Positions 19,039 through 27,358 of a DNA stretch of 64,000 bases are shown here, one piece after another. The stretch's first letter is position 1; each line of letters opens with the position of its first letter. Under the pieces are notes generated by a model. The model was not told where the DNA came from, did not search any database, and saw only the letters and a list, made by a program, of their open reading frames with translations. The stretch comes from Haloplasma contractile (lineage in GTDB: Bacteria; Bacillota_I; Bacilli_A; Haloplasmatales; Haloplasmataceae): assembly GCA_016841945.1 (NCBI GenBank), contig JAENYC010000018.1, positions 1-64,000 on the forward strand. Reading direction: 5' to 3'. The position numbers and the translations under genes are program-made.

Positions 19039-19062
19039 TATAATAATATGGAGGTGATATAT

Positions 19063-19398
19063 TTGATCAGTCGTGAGGTGATACGTGGTTTTATTGATAG
19101 TATTATTTTACAAGTATTACTAAATAAAGACAATTATGGTTATCAAATATCACAAGAAATAGAAGAAAAAACAAAAGGAGATTATTCTATAAAAGAAGCA
19201 ACTTTATATGCCTCATTTAAACGATTAGAAACAAAATCTTTGATAAAATCATATATGGGTAAGGTGACCCATGGAAGAGAAAGGAAGTATTATCATATCA
19301 CAAATTTAGGTAAAGAGTTTTTAAAAGAAAAAAAGTTGGAATGGGATAAAACTAAAAAAGTGGTTGATTTATTTTTAAGGGAGGATTTTAATGAGTGA
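19063..19398 (+). CDS. PadR family transcriptional regulator
   Basis: A 111-residue winged-helix regulator with the PadR pattern: IRGFIDSIILQVLLNKDNYGYQI at the start, then a Tyr-rich wing and GRERKYYHITNLGKEFL near residue 70, and a C-terminal dimerisation helix. I chose TTG 19063, which lies four bases after GGAGGTGAT; an ATG at 19012 would put the start inside the operator. The stop overlaps the next gene by eight bases. The dyad upstream suggests autoregulation. PadR genes of this type usually pair with a membrane protein carrying the HAAS domain, as here. The inducing signal is unknown. Confidence 0.88.
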   Translation: MISREVIRGFIDSIILQVLLNKDNYGYQISQEIEEKTKGDYSIKEATLYASFKRLETKSLIKSYMGKVTHGRERKYYHITNLGKEFLKEKKLEWDKTKKVVDLFLREDFNE

Positions 19399-20338
19399 TT
19401 TACAAACTTTTTTGAATCTAAAGTTTAAAGCTTTACCGAATACAAAAGAGATAAGACAAATAAAAAAAGAAATGTATTATGATTTGCTTGAGAAAGTAGA
19501 TGGTTTACTTCAATGCGGATATAGCTTAAATGATGCGAATAAAAAAGTGATGGAAAATTTTGGGGATTTAAATGAAATCATAGAAGCCTATGGGTTAGAA
19601 GATAGTAAAAAGATATTATGGATTGAAAATATCAGTATAAAATTAATTTTATTTGCGAATATTTTACCAATCTTGTTGTTTGTTATTTTTATTGTTGATA
19701 TATCTAATATTTTCCGATTTAATGGTATTTTCTATAGAATAAATGATAGAATTAATTTAAGTCGTCCATATACAGCAGAAAAGATATATAATATAGTATT
19801 GTATTTACTGAATATTTTTTACATGATTGTAGGATGGTTTGGATTTATATTATATAAAAAACACAAAAAATTAGTATCGATATTATTTATATCTTTAGGA
19901 GTCATTGTGCTTATTCATGGTTCTATTATAGGACTATTATATTTAATAGCAGGTTTGCTTTATTTTACAAATTTATATTCATGGTTTATCAAAATATCCT
20001 TAATGATAAATTATATCTTCTTATTCATCTATTTATTTAGACCTCATGTATTTATAAAAATAATAAATTTTGTTCCACATTATCATTATGGTGTATTGAT
20101 TAATAATAAATATGCATTATTAGTAAATATATTTTGTGTATGTTATATGTTGACATTATTATTATTAACTACTTTTCTGATTACTAAGAAAGGTCATCAA
20201 CTCATAGATCATGGATTTTATTTAATGATAATGATTCTAATTATCCATATCATGATAGGAAGAAATTATTTTCTTTTCTTAGGCATACCGTTGTTAATTA
20301 TATTCATCTTATTAAAAATACAGAAAAGATATAGTTGA
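19391..20338 (+). CDS. HAAS-domain integral membrane protein, PadR partner
   Basis: The first 75 residues form a HAAS-type (DUF1700-like) helical domain, with the helices TKEIRQIKKEMYYDLLEK and SLNDANKKVMENFGDLNEII. The rest, to residue 315, is highly hydrophobic with about six to seven helices and no catalytic motif. ATG 19391 overlaps the PadR stop, behind AAGGGAGGAT, so both are translationally coupled. HAAS domains link PadR regulation to membrane components such as envelope stress or ABC-type permeases. The membrane region here is not one I recognise, so the job is unknown. Confidence 0.72.
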   Translation: MSDLQTFLNLKFKALPNTKEIRQIKKEMYYDLLEKVDGLLQCGYSLNDANKKVMENFGDLNEIIEAYGLEDSKKILWIENISIKLILFANILPILLFVIFIVDISNIFRFNGIFYRINDRINLSRPYTAEKIYNIVLYLLNIFYMIVGWFGFILYKKHKKLVSILFISLGVIVLIHGSIIGLLYLIAGLLYFTNLYSWFIKISLMINYIFLFIYLFRPHVFIKIINFVPHYHYGVLINNKYALLVNIFCVCYMLTLLLLTTFLITKKGHQLIDHGFYLMIMILIIHIMIGRNYFLFLGIPLLIIFILLKIQKRYS

Positions 20339-20352
20339 GGAAGGTATAAAAC

Positions 20353-20381
20353 TTTACAACTTATGGAAATTAACGTATAAT
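20353..20381 (+). promoter_or_regulatory. Promoter of the TPP riboswitch-thiT transcript
   Basis: TTTACA at 20353-20358 and TATAAT at 20376-20381 are separated by 17 bases. The riboswitch begins about 15 bases later. Confidence 0.82.
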
Positions 20382-20395
20382 AGTGATGTACAATT

Positions 20396-20492
20396 TCATA
20401 TGAAGGGGAGCTATAAAAAGCTGAGAGGTTATTTAGTTAACGACCCGTTGAACCTGGTCTAGATAATGCTAGCGTAGGGAAAACAAGTATGA
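20396..20492 (+). ncRNA. TPP riboswitch (THI element)
   Basis: The conserved cores are present: AGCTGAGAGG near 20419 and ACCCGTTGAACCTGGTCTAG near 20443, then GATAATGCTAGCGTAGGGAA near 20462. TCATA (20396-20400) can pair with TATGA (20488-20492) as the closing P1 stem. A terminator follows at once, so TPP binding should stop transcription before thiT. Confidence 0.95.
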
Positions 20493-20500
20493 CTTTTTTA

Positions 20501-20527
20501 AACCTCTTGTTTTCAAGAGGTTTTTAT
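20501..20527 (+). terminator. Riboswitch-controlled terminator before thiT
   Basis: AACCTCTTG (20501-20509) pairs perfectly with CAAGAGGTT (20514-20522) around TTTT, followed by T5. It is the expression platform of the TPP riboswitch. Confidence 0.9.
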
Positions 20528-20581
20528 AATAAAGTCTAGGGTTAATAGCTTCCTTAAAAAGAATTTTAAGGAGGAGAAGAT

Positions 20582-21196
20582 ATGAAAAAAAATCGTACAG
20601 TATTAGTTATTGCTGAAATTTCAATTTTAGCAGCATTTTCTTTAGCTTTGGATTATATTGCCGGACTAACAACAGGATCAATTTATCCTAATGGTGGTTC
20701 AATAAGTATCGCAATGGTACCTATTATGGTCATTTCATTTAGAAGAGGGATTTTAGCAGGTTTAACGACTGGTTTAATTGTAGGAATTATACAAGTAATG
20801 TGGAATGGTCATGTTCTACAATTTTTTCAATTTATCTTAGATTATCCAGTACCTTATACTGTAGTTGGTCTTGCTAGTTTATTTAGTTATTTTAATAAAA
20901 GAAAAATTACCAGTACGACATTAATTCTTGGCGCTATTTTCGCAGGATTTATGAGATATTTATCTCATTATCTAGCAGGTGTTATATTTTGGGGCGAATA
21001 TGCTCTTGAAGAATTTAATTTGTTTGGAGAAGTTCAGCTAACTGGATTTAATATTTATACTTGGTCAGTATTTTACAATGGACTATATATGATACCAACT
21101 ATCATCGTAAGTGTAGTGGTTTTGTTTGTTTTGTTTAAATATTCTAAACAGTTATTTGTTGTAGAAAAATACAATCAAGGAACATTAGAAGTATAA
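20582..21196 (+). CDS. thiT: Thiamine transporter ThiT (ECF S component)
   Basis: ThiT is the membrane S component that binds thiamine and works with the shared EcfA-EcfA'-EcfT module, which is not in this window. The 204-residue protein has about six helices. It has the ThiT signature NGGSISIAMVPIMVISFRRG near residue 36 and later QFFQFILDYPVPYTVVG near 84, in the region that binds thiamine in known ThiT structures. ATG 20582 follows AAGGAGGAGA. Its transcript begins with the TPP riboswitch and terminator, so it is switched off when TPP is abundant. ThiN at 52032 completes a salvage route. Confidence 0.95.
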   Translation: MKKNRTVLVIAEISILAAFSLALDYIAGLTTGSIYPNGGSISIAMVPIMVISFRRGILAGLTTGLIVGIIQVMWNGHVLQFFQFILDYPVPYTVVGLASLFSYFNKRKITSTTLILGAIFAGFMRYLSHYLAGVIFWGEYALEEFNLFGEVQLTGFNIYTWSVFYNGLYMIPTIIVSVVVLFVLFKYSKQLFVVEKYNQGTLEV

Positions 21197-21202
21197 TCTT
21201 TG

Positions 21203-21224
21203 AGACCCAATTGGGTCTTTTTTT
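21203..21224 (+). terminator. Terminator after thiT
   Basis: AGACCCAA-TTGGGTCT is a self-complementary hairpin with AATT as the likely loop, followed by T7. Confidence 0.88.
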
Positions 21225-21230
21225 CTATTA

Positions 21231-21259
21231 TTGACTTTTCTTATAAAAGTGAATATAAT
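21231..21259 (+). promoter_or_regulatory. Promoter of the methyltransferase-rsmI unit
   Basis: TTGACT (21231-21236) and TATAAT (21254-21259), spacer 17 bases, 47 bases before the ATG at 21306. Confidence 0.8.
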
Positions 21260-21305
21260 TTAACTATAGGTTATAATTAGGGATTAAAAAAATAAGGGGG
21301 AGAAA

Positions 21306-21932
21306 ATGGGAAGAAAACGAGTTGTAAAAATAAAATTCAAAAAATTGTATGATGTTAAAATAAAGTTATTAAAAAACATCATAAAAAATGATGAGATTGA
21401 TGATAGAATCATGAATCATATTAGTTATTCTGATAAAAAAATATTAGATGTGCATTGTAAGACAGGTTTAATGACAATTAAGATTGCGAAGGAAAGACCA
21501 TATGCAGAGGTGATTGGGTTGGCTCAACATCATTATTTACCTATTGCCAAAAGAAGAAAAAGACAACATTTTGTGAAAAATATTGAATTTATGCATCTAT
21601 CAAATTTAACCATTCATGAAAAGTATTTTGATATTATTACTTTATTCTTTGTATTAAATGAATTAGAAGTAGATAGAATTAAGCAATTATTATTAAAGAT
21701 AAAGTCTATTCTCAAAGAGAATAAGAAATTACTGATTGTAGATTTTACAAAAGGTAAAAATAGGATTACAAATTTTGTCTTAAAGGTATATCATTTAATA
21801 TTTGGTCATAAAAATATGAATAAATTTTTATCCATAAATTTATGTGAATTATTAAAACATCTTGGTTACCATAATATAACAAAAGAAGAATATAATGGAT
21901 TTAAATTAATAAGTTCATTTAATCCGGGTTAA
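21306..21932 (+). CDS. SAM-dependent methyltransferase-like protein, divergent motif I
   Basis: A 208-residue class I methyltransferase fold. A basic N-terminus (RKRVVKIKFKK) leads to motif I, ILDVHCKTGLMTIKIAK near 46, then VIGLAQ as the motif II strand, FDIITLFFVLNEL near 103 as motif IV and LKENKKLLIVDF near 137 as the post-motif strand. Motif I lacks two of the usual glycines (DVHCKTG in place of DxGxGxG), so SAM binding may be altered or lost. The last 60 residues match ubiE-like lids only loosely. ATG 21306 follows AAGGGGGAG. rsmI begins 33 bases downstream. The substrate is unknown. Confidence 0.65.
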   Translation: MGRKRVVKIKFKKLYDVKIKLLKNIIKNDEIDDRIMNHISYSDKKILDVHCKTGLMTIKIAKERPYAEVIGLAQHHYLPIAKRRKRQHFVKNIEFMHLSNLTIHEKYFDIITLFFVLNELEVDRIKQLLLKIKSILKENKKLLIVDFTKGKNRITNFVLKVYHLIFGHKNMNKFLSINLCELLKHLGYHNITKEEYNGFKLISSFNPG

Positions 21933-21965
21933 TATATATAATAAGTAATTGAATAGGTGATTTAA

Positions 21966-22823
21966 ATGTATATCCAAAGAAGTTTTGAAAAAGACAATGC
22001 CAAGTTATATTTAGTGGCAACACCGATTGGAAATCTCGGTGATATTTCATTTCGAGCGTTAGAGATTTTAAAGAAGGTTGACTATATCGCTTGTGAAGAT
22101 ACACGCGTGACGATTAAGTTATTAAATTATTATGATATAAAGAAACCTCTTATCAGTTATCATGATCATAATAAGTATGAAGCGGGTGTTGGTATCATCA
22201 ATAAGATAAGAGAGGGACATTGCGTTGCACTGGTCAGCGATGCAGGGACACCTTGTATTTCAGACCCTGGTTATGAAGTTGTTCGCTCAGCCATTGAAAA
22301 TGAAATTGACGTGGTTCCTATTCCTGGTGCTAGTGCATTAACGAGTGCAATTATTTGTTCAGGTCTAGCACCACAACCCTTTACTTTTTTTGGATTTTTA
22401 GAACATAAAAAACAAAAAAAGAGAAAACAAATAGAAGAAATTAAATATCATCCTTATACTATGATATTTTATGAATCATCTCATCGTTTTAAAGAGACGA
22501 TTCAACTAATGAGTGAGATATTTGAGGAAAGAAGTTGTGCGATTGTTAGGGAGATATCAAAAAAATTTGAAGAAGTATATAGAGGGTTGATTAATGATGT
22601 AAATGCTTATTATGAAGAGATAAAAGGAGAAATTGTGATTGTAGTAGAAGCCAATACCCATCCTCAACATCCTGATAATTCACTCCTTGAGATGGATGTT
22701 ATTGAACACGTGAATTATTATATGGAAATTGGTTTGTCAAAAAATGATGCGATTAGACAAGTTGCATTAGAAAGAAAAGTAGCCAAAAGAGATGTGTATA
22801 ATGCTTATCATCAACAGAATTAA
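21966..22823 (+). CDS. rsmI: 16S rRNA (cytidine1402-2'-O)-methyltransferase RsmI
   Basis: RsmI adds the 2'-O-methyl group of Cm1402 in the ribosomal decoding centre. The 285-residue tetrapyrrole-methylase-fold protein has LYLVATPIGNLGDIS near residue 13, IACEDTR near 42, ALVSDAGTPCISDPG near 89 and the GASALTSAI SAM-binding region near 119, with the FYESSHR segment later. ATG 21966 follows AGGTGAT. It forms an operon with the upstream methyltransferase-like gene and ends at a hairpin. It is of usual length with no anomalies. Confidence 0.95.
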   Translation: MYIQRSFEKDNAKLYLVATPIGNLGDISFRALEILKKVDYIACEDTRVTIKLLNYYDIKKPLISYHDHNKYEAGVGIINKIREGHCVALVSDAGTPCISDPGYEVVRSAIENEIDVVPIPGASALTSAIICSGLAPQPFTFFGFLEHKKQKKRKQIEEIKYHPYTMIFYESSHRFKETIQLMSEIFEERSCAIVREISKKFEEVYRGLINDVNAYYEEIKGEIVIVVEANTHPQHPDNSLLEMDVIEHVNYYMEIGLSKNDAIRQVALERKVAKRDVYNAYHQQN

Positions 22824-22832
22824 AAAAACGTT

Positions 22833-22874
22833 AAAGGTATTATAATCAAGTAGAATGATTATAGTACTTTTTTA
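22833..22874 (+). terminator. Terminator after rsmI
   Basis: AAAGGTATTATAATCA (22833-22848) pairs with TGATTATAGTACTTT (22856-22870) with wobble and one mismatch, followed by T6. Confidence 0.7.
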
Positions 22875-22946
22875 ATTTTAAATATTAATCAACAACATTA
22901 TTGAAAAGAATCGAATCATAATTTTAGTTTGTTATTCTATATGTGC

Positions 22947-22952
22947 TATAAT
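22947..22952 (+). promoter_or_regulatory. Extended -10 promoter of the SSS transporter
   Basis: TG-C-TATAAT, an extended -10 element, 31 bases before the ATG at 22983. The same GTGCTATAAT string occurs before the agmatine operon. The -35 box is weak. Confidence 0.55.
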
Positions 22953-22982
22953 TTATGTGAATAAATAAAAATAAGGAGTGAA

Positions 22983-24452
22983 ATGATGGAGAATACGATA
23001 TCACTGATTATTATAGGGCTCTTTTTAGTATTTATTATTATAGTAGGGGTAATCGCTAGTAAAAAGACAAAAGAAGCTGATTCATACATAGTTGCAAATC
23101 GTAATTCTAATTATTTCTTAATTGTTGGGACATTATTTGCGACGTTTTGGGGTGGCGGAACTGTATTAGGTGGCAGTGGTGCTGCATTCAATGACGGTAT
23201 AATGGGTGTAATCGAAGACCCATTTGCGGCAGGACTGGCGCTTATTTTAGTTGGAGTTTTCTTTGTAAAAACACTGCGTAGATTAAACTTAAATTCAATT
23301 GGTGAATTGTATGCAAGACGGTTTTCAAAAAATGTTTCATATTGTGCATCTGCACTGATGATTCCTACATACATCATTTTGACAAGTGTTCAATTACTTG
23401 CAATTGGTAAAATTGCTAATGTGATTTTTGGTGTTAATTTTATGTTAGCCTTTTTAATCGGTACCGCAGTCGTTTTAATATATACTGTTTTAGGTGGAAT
23501 TTTAGCGGTTGTTTGGACCGATGCAATACAGATGATAATTATCTTTGTGGGGTTAATTGTCATTTCAATTATTGGTATTCGTTATGTTGGTGGTATTGAT
23601 GTCATTGCATCTAACACACCAGACCATTTTTGGGACTTTTTTCCAAATGATACAAATCAAGTCACGTGGATTGCCTATCTTGCCATGTGGGTAGGAATGG
23701 CCTTAGGTAACATTCCATCACCGGATATTGCACAGCGTGCATTTATCGCAAAAGATGAAAAAACAGCTCAAAAAGGGATGATAAGTGCAGGTTTATTATA
23801 TTGGACTGTTGGTTTAATCCCGATATTTATTTCATTGATTGTCATTACAATGATTAATACAAATGCACTTGATTCTACGATAATAAGTAGAATTAATGAA
23901 GATAGTGAACTTTTGATTCCACTTCTAGCCAAAAAATTACTTGGACCAGTTGGTTTGGGTGTATTTGTTGGTAGTTTAATCGCTGCTGTCTTATCAAGTG
24001 CTTCAACCAGTTTATTTGCAACAGCTGTTATCATGTCTAACGATATTTATAAACCATTCTTTATGAAAGAAAAGAATGATAAAAAACTAATTTTAGTCAC
24101 ACGTTTTAGTGTTATCATTATTGGTGTTTTAGCTGTTTTAATTGGCATTATGTCAAATAATTTATATGATCTAACGATATTTGCTTTCACATTGTTATTT
24201 GGTATATTATTCTTCCCATTTATCTTTGCACTAAAATCAAAACGCGTTAATTCATATGGCGTGTTAGCTGGTATGATTGCTGGTTTACTCGTGAACTTAG
24301 TTGGTGCAATTGCGCAACAAACGGTTATTCCAGAACCATGGGAATTCTATACACTTGTACCAGCGCTTGTAAATCTAGTCATGATTTTAGTTGTATCATA
24401 TTTCACTAAAAATATGAATCAAGCGACACCACTTGAGGATTTATATAATTAA
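22983..24452 (+). CDS. Sodium:solute symporter family transporter
   Basis: A 489-residue membrane protein of the SSS family with about 13 helices. Family marks include the first unwound helix, the FATFWGGGTVLGGSGAAF region near 52, GELYARRF near 103, YTVLGGILAVVWTDAIQ near 166, and SSASTSLFATAVIMSNDIY near 339, where the second sodium-binding serines are expected. Such proteins import sugars, amino acids, carboxylates or solutes with Na+; the substrate is not readable here. ATG 22983 or 22986 follows AAGGAGTG. It has its own extended -10 promoter and a terminator shared with the zinc-ribbon gene. It lies beside the agmatine operon but convergent to its regulator-like gene. Confidence 0.88.
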   Translation: MMENTISLIIIGLFLVFIIIVGVIASKKTKEADSYIVANRNSNYFLIVGTLFATFWGGGTVLGGSGAAFNDGIMGVIEDPFAAGLALILVGVFFVKTLRRLNLNSIGELYARRFSKNVSYCASALMIPTYIILTSVQLLAIGKIANVIFGVNFMLAFLIGTAVVLIYTVLGGILAVVWTDAIQMIIIFVGLIVISIIGIRYVGGIDVIASNTPDHFWDFFPNDTNQVTWIAYLAMWVGMALGNIPSPDIAQRAFIAKDEKTAQKGMISAGLLYWTVGLIPIFISLIVITMINTNALDSTIISRINEDSELLIPLLAKKLLGPVGLGVFVGSLIAAVLSSASTSLFATAVIMSNDIYKPFFMKEKNDKKLILVTRFSVIIIGVLAVLIGIMSNNLYDLTIFAFTLLFGILFFPFIFALKSKRVNSYGVLAGMIAGLLVNLVGAIAQQTVIPEPWEFYTLVPALVNLVMILVVSYFTKNMNQATPLEDLYN

Positions 24453-24458
24453 GTCTAT

Positions 24459-24490
24459 AAAAAAATGACAGAATTTTCTGTCATTTTTTT
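24459..24490. terminator. Bidirectional terminator, symporter and zinc-ribbon gene
   Basis: AAAAAATGACAGAA pairs with TTCTGTCATTTTTT around a two- to four-base loop. It overlaps the last codons of the minus-strand gene. Confidence 0.88.
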
Positions 24491-25209
24491 ACTGGTGTAG
24501 AAAGAATTGTTAATATGTAATCTATAATTTCATCCATTGAATTTTGATAAATTAAATCAAATAAATTTGTATATAATGAAAGATGAGATGCTTTAATTCC
24601 ATAAAATGATTTTAAATAAGATTTTAATTCCTCACTGTATTTAAGAATTTTATTATCATCAGAATCGTTAATTGCGGTTAGTTTCAAATTGGGATAGTAT
24701 GTTTTATTTTGAAATTTTATTAATGCTTTATTTGATATTGCTTTAGAAACAAAGTAATCACTATCATAGAAAAAAGCGATATTCATTTTATCATTATATT
24801 CAAAATAATATAAGGTAATTTCTTGATGATTGAAAAATAAAGATGTATCCTCTTTTGGATTATGGTAATAGTCTTGTAAGATTTGGTCAAACTGATTATG
24901 CTGTTGTAATAGTTTTAATAATTTTTGTCGTATGTTACAAAGTGATGTGATGGAAATATTTGTTTCTTTTGATAGTTCTTTTAATGATGTGCGATTGACA
25001 GTACATTCTATAATTGTTTCCCATATCGCATTTGATAGTTTAGTAGAATCAAGAATTGTTTTTGAATAGCTTGTAAATGTCAATCCACAATCAAGGCATA
25101 TAAAACGTTGTCTGTTTTTATACTTACCATTTTTATTTAAAATTTCCGATTGACAATTTGGACAAACGACATTCCATAAATCGACTAATTCTTCTTTTAA
25201 TATTTTCAT
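24481..25209 (-). CDS. Transposase-like zinc-ribbon/HTH protein, no DDE core
   Basis: Residues 16-48 form an InsA-type zinc ribbon, CPNCQSE to CLDCGLTFT, with four cysteines, as at the N-terminus of IS1595/ISXO2-type transposases. A helix-turn-helix follows near 73-97 (LKELSKETNISITSLCNIRQKL). The remaining 140 residues show no recognisable DDE nuclease pattern. There are no flanking inverted repeats, and the gene is intact, with ribosome site TAGGTGAT at ATG 25209. It therefore looks like a domesticated transposase N-terminus used as a DNA-binding regulator. It is divergent from the agmatine deiminase operon, a common position for a local regulator. That role is inferred from position only. 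Confidence 0.68.
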   Translation of the reverse strand: MKILKEELVDLWNVVCPNCQSEILNKNGKYKNRQRFICLDCGLTFTSYSKTILDSTKLSNAIWETIIECTVNRTSLKELSKETNISITSLCNIRQKLLKLLQQHNQFDQILQDYYHNPKEDTSLFFNHQEITLYYFEYNDKMNIAFFYDSDYFVSKAISNKALIKFQNKTYYPNLKLTAINDSDDNKILKYSEELKSYLKSFYGIKASHLSLYTNLFDLIYQNSMDEIIDYILTILSTPVKK

Positions 25210-25327
25210 ATGATCACCTAAATTATATTATAACACATCAACAAATTTCTTGAAAAGATATCCATACCTAATCAACAATATTACTAAAAAGGTTTTGTTA
25301 ATCACTTTCATTGTTTTTGAACAGTGC

Positions 25328-25333
25328 TATAAT
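25328..25333 (+). promoter_or_regulatory. Extended -10 promoter of the agmatine operon
   Basis: TG-C-TATAAT with TATAAT at 25328-25333, 43 bases before the ATG of arcC. TTTCAT at 25306-25311 is a weak -35. Confidence 0.6.
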
Positions 25334-25337
25334 AAAA

Positions 25338-25352
25338 TTAAGAGCGCTCACA
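25338..25352 (+). promoter_or_regulatory. Possible CcpA cre site in the agmatine operon leader
   Basis: TTAAGAGCGCTCACA matches seven of the nine fixed positions of WTGNAANCGNWNNCW around a GAGCGCTC palindrome, just downstream of the -10 box. Catabolite repression of agmatine operons is known in lactic acid bacteria. Confidence 0.4.
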
Positions 25353-25375
25353 AATACATAAACAGGAGGATTTAT

Positions 25376-26281
25376 ATGAAAGTAGTTATTGCACTTGGTG
25401 GAAATGCACTTGGCAATTCTCCTCAAAAGCAGTTAGAGTTGGTAAAAGAAACAGTAAAACCAATTGCTGATTTGGTTTGTGATGGAAACGAAGTAATAAT
25501 AGCCCATGGGAATGGTCCACAAGTTGGGATGATTAATCGTCAAATGATGAATGAAAAAATGCCATTTCCAGAGTGTGGCGCAATGAGTCAAGGATATATT
25601 GGATATCACTTACAAAATGCACTGAAAAATGAATTGAACGCTCGTCGTATCAATAAAGAGGTCGTCACATTAGTCACACAAGTATTAGTTGATGAAAATG
25701 ATGAAGGATTCATCCATCCGACAAAACCTATTGGAGAATTTTATAATAAAGAGGAAGCAGATAATCTAAGAAAAACATATGGATATACGATGATAGAGGA
25801 TGCAAATAGAGGTTATCGTAGAACGGTAGCTAGTCCAAAACCAATCGATATTATTGAGAAAAATGTGATTGAACAGTTAATTGAAAAAGATACAATCGTT
25901 ATAACTGTGGGGGGTGGCGGAATTCCAGTCATCTTAAAAGATGAAAAATTACAGGGTGTTCCTGCAGTTATTGATAAAGATTTTGCATCAGCGAAACTCG
26001 CTGAATTGATTGATGCAGATGCATTATGTATTTTAACTGCTGTTGAACACGTTTCGCTCAATTTCGGTAAACCAAATCAAATTGATTTAAAAAATGTATC
26101 AGTTTCTGAATTGACTACGTTTATTGAAGAAGGACATTTTGCTAAGGGGTCTATGTTACCAAAAGTTGAAGCGGCTCTATCATTTGTTAGAGGTCAAAAA
26201 GAGAAATTTGCAGTTATTGCATCTCTTGAAAAAGCTAAAGAAGCATTACAATTACAAAGCGGTACAATCATAAAAAATTAA
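25376..26281 (+). CDS. arcC: Carbamate kinase
   Basis: Carbamate kinase uses carbamoyl phosphate and ADP to make ATP, CO2 and ammonia, the energy-yielding last step of agmatine catabolism. The 301-residue protein opens MKVVIALGGNALG and has the phosphate-binding AHGNGPQVG near 45, RRTVASPKP near 151 and the VGGGGIPVI nucleotide-site loop near 180. I chose ATG 25376 behind AGGAGGAT; the longer in-frame ORF upstream spans the promoter and is not real. It is first in the operon here, whereas in lactic acid bacteria it usually follows aguA. A possible cre site lies in its leader. Confidence 0.95.
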   Translation: MKVVIALGGNALGNSPQKQLELVKETVKPIADLVCDGNEVIIAHGNGPQVGMINRQMMNEKMPFPECGAMSQGYIGYHLQNALKNELNARRINKEVVTLVTQVLVDENDEGFIHPTKPIGEFYNKEEADNLRKTYGYTMIEDANRGYRRTVASPKPIDIIEKNVIEQLIEKDTIVITVGGGGIPVILKDEKLQGVPAVIDKDFASAKLAELIDADALCILTAVEHVSLNFGKPNQIDLKNVSVSELTTFIEEGHFAKGSMLPKVEAALSFVRGQKEKFAVIASLEKAKEALQLQSGTIIKN

Positions 26282-26298
26282 TTTAAGAGGAGGATATC

Positions 26299-27345
26299 AT
26301 GAAAAAACCTAGTTCTAGCGCAACAAATTTAAACAAGGAAAATTTAAAACATTTCTTAAACACACAGGATTTTACTAAAAAGGAATTACAAGATATTTTG
26401 GATTTAATGAAAATGCTAAAAGAAGCAAGGAGAGACAATGCGATTCCACAACTATTTAAAGGTAAAAGTGTTGCGATGATTTTTGAGCAACCATCAACAA
26501 GAACACGCGTTTCTTTTGAAACTGCAGCTACATTACTCGGTGGTCATGCACTGTTTTTATCACCACGTGATATACATCTAGGTGCTAAAGAAAGTTTAGA
26601 AGATACCTCAAGAGTACTATCGCGTATGGTAGATATCATGATGGCTCGTGTTGATGACCATAAGACAGTTGCGGATTTAGCAAAATATGCAAGTGTTCCA
26701 GTGATTAATGGATTATGTGACTGGTTACATCCAACACAAATTATGGCAGACATTTTTACCATGATGGAACATATACCAGAAGGTAAAAAACTAGAAGACC
26801 TCACAGTCGCATTTGTTGGGGACGCCACTAATGTTAATAGTTCTTTAATGTTTGCTTGTACACAGTTTGGTATGCATTATAAACATATTGGACCTGAAAA
26901 ATATTTAGCACCAAAGAAGTGGCAAGATATAGCGCGTGATAACTGTAAAAAATCTGGTGGTAAACTAACCATAACGGAGGATATAAATGAAGTAAAAGGT
27001 TGTGACATTATCGTAGCGGATAGTTTCTACTGGTTCGGTCAAGAAGCTGAAAAAGAAGAAAGACTAACTACTTTTATCCCTAAATACGTTGTGACAAAAG
27101 AAATGATGGATTTAGCAGGAGAAAATGCAATCTTCATGCATTGTTTACCAGCGAATGATCAGCGTGAAGTGACAAGAGAGGTTATGGAAGGAGAAAGAAG
27201 TGTTATCTTTGATGAAGCTGAAAATCGCTTAACCGCTCAAATGGCATTATTAGTTTATTTTACACATCAACATCATGTTGAACCAAGTGAAGAAACAATA
27301 AAATATCATGAAGTGAAAATAAATGATTTCTTGAAAAAACTATAA
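26299..27345 (+). CDS. ptcA: Putrescine carbamoyltransferase
   Basis: This enzyme phosphorolyses N-carbamoylputrescine into putrescine and carbamoyl phosphate. The 348-residue protein has the transcarbamoylase motifs STRTR near 58 (carbamoyl-phosphate site), HPTQIMAD near 145 and HCLPAND near 280, and a C-terminal extension after the FTHQHHVEP segment that fits PTCase's extra helix. By sequence alone ornithine carbamoyltransferase is close. The operon with agmatine deiminase, with no arginine deiminase gene, decides for putrescine. ATG 26299 follows AAGAGGAGGAT, 17 bases after arcC. Confidence 0.9.
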   Translation: MKKPSSSATNLNKENLKHFLNTQDFTKKELQDILDLMKMLKEARRDNAIPQLFKGKSVAMIFEQPSTRTRVSFETAATLLGGHALFLSPRDIHLGAKESLEDTSRVLSRMVDIMMARVDDHKTVADLAKYASVPVINGLCDWLHPTQIMADIFTMMEHIPEGKKLEDLTVAFVGDATNVNSSLMFACTQFGMHYKHIGPEKYLAPKKWQDIARDNCKKSGGKLTITEDINEVKGCDIIVADSFYWFGQEAEKEERLTTFIPKYVVTKEMMDLAGENAIFMHCLPANDQREVTREVMEGERSVIFDEAENRLTAQMALLVYFTHQHHVEPSEETIKYHEVKINDFLKKL

Positions 27346-27358
27346 AGGAGGGAGTTTA

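Noticed and set aside
19012-19062. N-terminal extension of the PadR protein from ATG 19012
   Set aside because: No ribosome site there, and the codons would lie inside the perfect dyad operator; TTG 19063 has GGAGGTGAT four bases upstream.
20396-20527. Small coding gene in front of thiT
   Set aside because: The region is fully explained by the TPP riboswitch core and its terminator.
24481-25209. Intact insertion sequence around the zinc-ribbon gene
   Set aside because: No terminal inverted repeats, no target duplication and no DDE nuclease pattern were seen.
25250-25375. Longer carbamate kinase from an upstream start
   Set aside because: The extension crosses the extended -10 promoter and the cre-like site and has no ribosome site; ATG 25376 follows AGGAGGAT and matches the family N-terminus.
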